A stretch of DNA of 6,203 bases from Acidimicrobiales bacterium. GTDB taxonomy: Bacteria > Actinomycetota > Acidimicrobiia > Acidimicrobiales > Poriferisodaliceae. This document shows positions 5,607 through 6,203 of the stretch, one piece after another (the stretch's first letter is position 1; every line of letters begins with the position of its first letter). Location of the stretch: the NCBI GenBank assembly GCA_020631315.1, contig JAHDHM010000224.1, forward strand, positions 1 to 6,203. Reading direction: 5' to 3'. The notes beneath the pieces are model-generated. The model ran no database searches. It had not been told where the DNA came from and saw only the letters and a program-made list of their open reading frames with translations. The position numbers were made by a program, and so were the translations under genes.

Positions 5607-6154
5607 CGGGCCAGATCCTCCACGGTGTCGATGTCGTCGGGGCGACCTCGACACGGTATCGCCTCGATGTCGGCTGACCTACTGGCGAACAGGCCCCGTG
5701 CACCCGAATCGCCGGTCCGTTCGATGTCGCCCCACAGCGACCGGTGGATGCGTGCGGGGTGGCCCCAGCGTCCGTCGTAGGTGGCGCGGGCGAGCGGCGA
5801 CGAAGCCCCAGCGACCGCTCGCCAGCAGTCGCTCCCGACTCCGGGTTGGTCGGCGAGCCCGACGACCATGGCGTCATGGTCGGTGCCGTCGAGGTGGTCG
5901 AGCGCCAGTGCCAACGACGATGCCTGCCCGGCCGACCAATCGGGGTTGTGCAGACAGGTGGCCGACGACGGCAGCACGTCGTCGAGGTCGGCGGCGCCGG
6001 TCACGACGATCAGCTCGTCGAGTGCTGCGCCGAGCACAGCGGCCAGTGACCACTCGACGACCATGCGGTCGCCGACGACGGCGCGCAGCTTGTGAGTCGG
6101 CCCGTCGAAGCGAGTGCCGCCACCCGCGGCGAGCAGCACCGCGGCGGTGCTCAT
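5597..6154 (-). CDS. MocA/MobA-like nucleotidyltransferase (molybdenum cofactor cytidylyltransferase)
   Basis: Predicted to transfer CMP from CTP to molybdopterin, making the MCD cofactor used by xanthine dehydrogenase/CO dehydrogenase-type enzymes; cytosolic. 185 residues, near the family's roughly 200. Motifs: nucleotide loop LAAGGGTRF (8-16) with K22, NPDWSAGQASSL (70-81), metal-binding GLADQPGV (99-106, D102), TYDGRWGHPARI (125-136), GDSGARGLF (148-156) and the C-terminal DIDTVEDL (174-181). The DQP and GHP motifs favour the MocA (cytidylyl) type over MobA (guanylyl, usually DMP). The ATG at 6154 overlaps the stop of the upstream gene (TGATG), and its own stop overlaps the coxG start by 10 nt, so three genes are translationally coupled. 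Cytidylyl specificity is inferred from motifs and context, not certain. Confidence 0.85.
   Translation of the reverse strand: MSTAAVLLAAGGGTRFDGPTHKLRAVVGDRMVVEWSLAAVLGAALDELIVVTGAADLDDVLPSSATCLHNPDWSAGQASSLALALDHLDGTDHDAMVVGLADQPGVGSDCWRAVAGASSPLARATYDGRWGHPARIHRSLWGDIERTGDSGARGLFASRSADIEAIPCRGRPDDIDTVEDLARWN
5617..5621 (-). promoter_or_regulatory. Ribosome binding site deciding the coxG-like start
   Basis: GGAGG on the minus strand lies inside the MocA-like gene, 10 nt before the ATG at 5606. It supports that start over the upstream in-frame ATG at 5654 and explains how the overlapping gene is initiated. Confidence 0.6.
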
Positions 6155-6203
6155 CAGTGGATCGCGCCCTCGCCGTCGCGCAGGTTGGGCGCGGTGCGGC
6201 CGG
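6154..6203 (-). CDS. C-terminal end of a probable XdhC/CoxF-family protein (partial)
   Basis: Only the last 15 codons and stop are in the window. Read on the minus strand they give GRTAPNLRDGEGAIH followed by TGA. A short ending of the form LRDG-(S/E)G-(P/A)IH is typical of XdhC/CoxF-type proteins, which handle and sulphurate the molybdenum cofactor for hydroxylases, and XdhC genes are often followed by MocA. The stop shares one base with the next gene's ATG (TGATG), so the frame is supported by coupling. With so few residues the family call is an inference; another molybdenum-hydroxylase subunit is possible. Confidence 0.45.
   Translation of the reverse strand, partial: GRTAPNLRDGEGAIH

Noticed and set aside
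5607..5654. N-terminal extension of the CoxG-like protein (16 residues, Arg/His-rich)
   Set aside because: The extension lies inside the MocA-like gene, is unlike the family, and a GGAGG plus ATG at 5606 gives the expected MELNN start.
4827..5780. Open frames of 317 and 225 codons on the + strand opposite the CoxG-like gene
   Set aside because: The peptides are low-complexity Ser/Ala or Gly/Leu/Asp mirrors of the Ala/Glu linker and conserved CoxG codons; there is no independent support.
1..6203. CRISPR arrays, phage or transposon genes, toxin-antitoxin pairs, tRNA or rRNA
   Set aside because: Nothing seen: no spaced direct repeats, no transposase or integrase motifs, no terminal inverted repeats, and nearly every base lies in recognised chromosomal genes of uniform composition.

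Overview
This is a GC-rich, gene-dense chromosomal segment with tiny intergenic gaps. Gene content suggests an actinobacterium (Actinomycetota). The neighbouring DUF501 and Ppx genes are an actinobacterial pairing. A PilB-type ATPase plus CO-dehydrogenase-like accessory genes would fit a free-living lineage such as Acidimicrobiia, but that finer placement is inference only.

Layout from left to right. (1) At the left edge, on the + strand, is a single PD-(D/E)XK (RecB/Cas4-like) nuclease with a predicted iron-sulphur cysteine set; its 5' end probably lies outside the window. (2) Converging on it is a minus-strand operon, transcribed right to left, of DUF501 protein, Ppx/GppA exopolyphosphatase and a RimJ-like GNAT acetyltransferase. 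The first two overlap by 4 nt (ATGA) and the last two are 9 nt apart. (3) Divergent from DUF501 is a single + strand gene for a PilB/GspE-family ATPase. It has a nearly perfect MshEN-type cyclic-di-GMP-binding N-terminus and all ATPase motifs, but no other pilus gene is adjacent. (4) Converging on pilB is a second minus-strand operon entering from the right edge: the last codons of an XdhC-like protein, a MocA-like molybdopterin cytidylyltransferase, a CoxG-like SRPBCC protein with a C-terminal membrane anchor, and a 62-residue protein of unknown function. The first three are translationally coupled by 1-nt and 10-nt overlaps.

Functionally, the right-hand operon looks like the maturation end of a molybdenum hydroxylase (CO dehydrogenase/xanthine dehydrogenase family) cluster: cofactor handling (XdhC), addition of CMP to the pterin cofactor (MocA) and membrane recruitment or assembly (CoxG). 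The middle operon joins polyphosphate/(p)ppGpp metabolism with a conserved protein of unknown function and an N-terminal acetyltransferase.

I saw no mobile element, CRISPR array, tRNA, rRNA or obvious foreign DNA. No stretch longer than about 120 bases lacks a gene. I did not find a convincing new system. The best leads are the c-di-GMP-responsive orphan PilB and the small protein that ends the CoxG operon.
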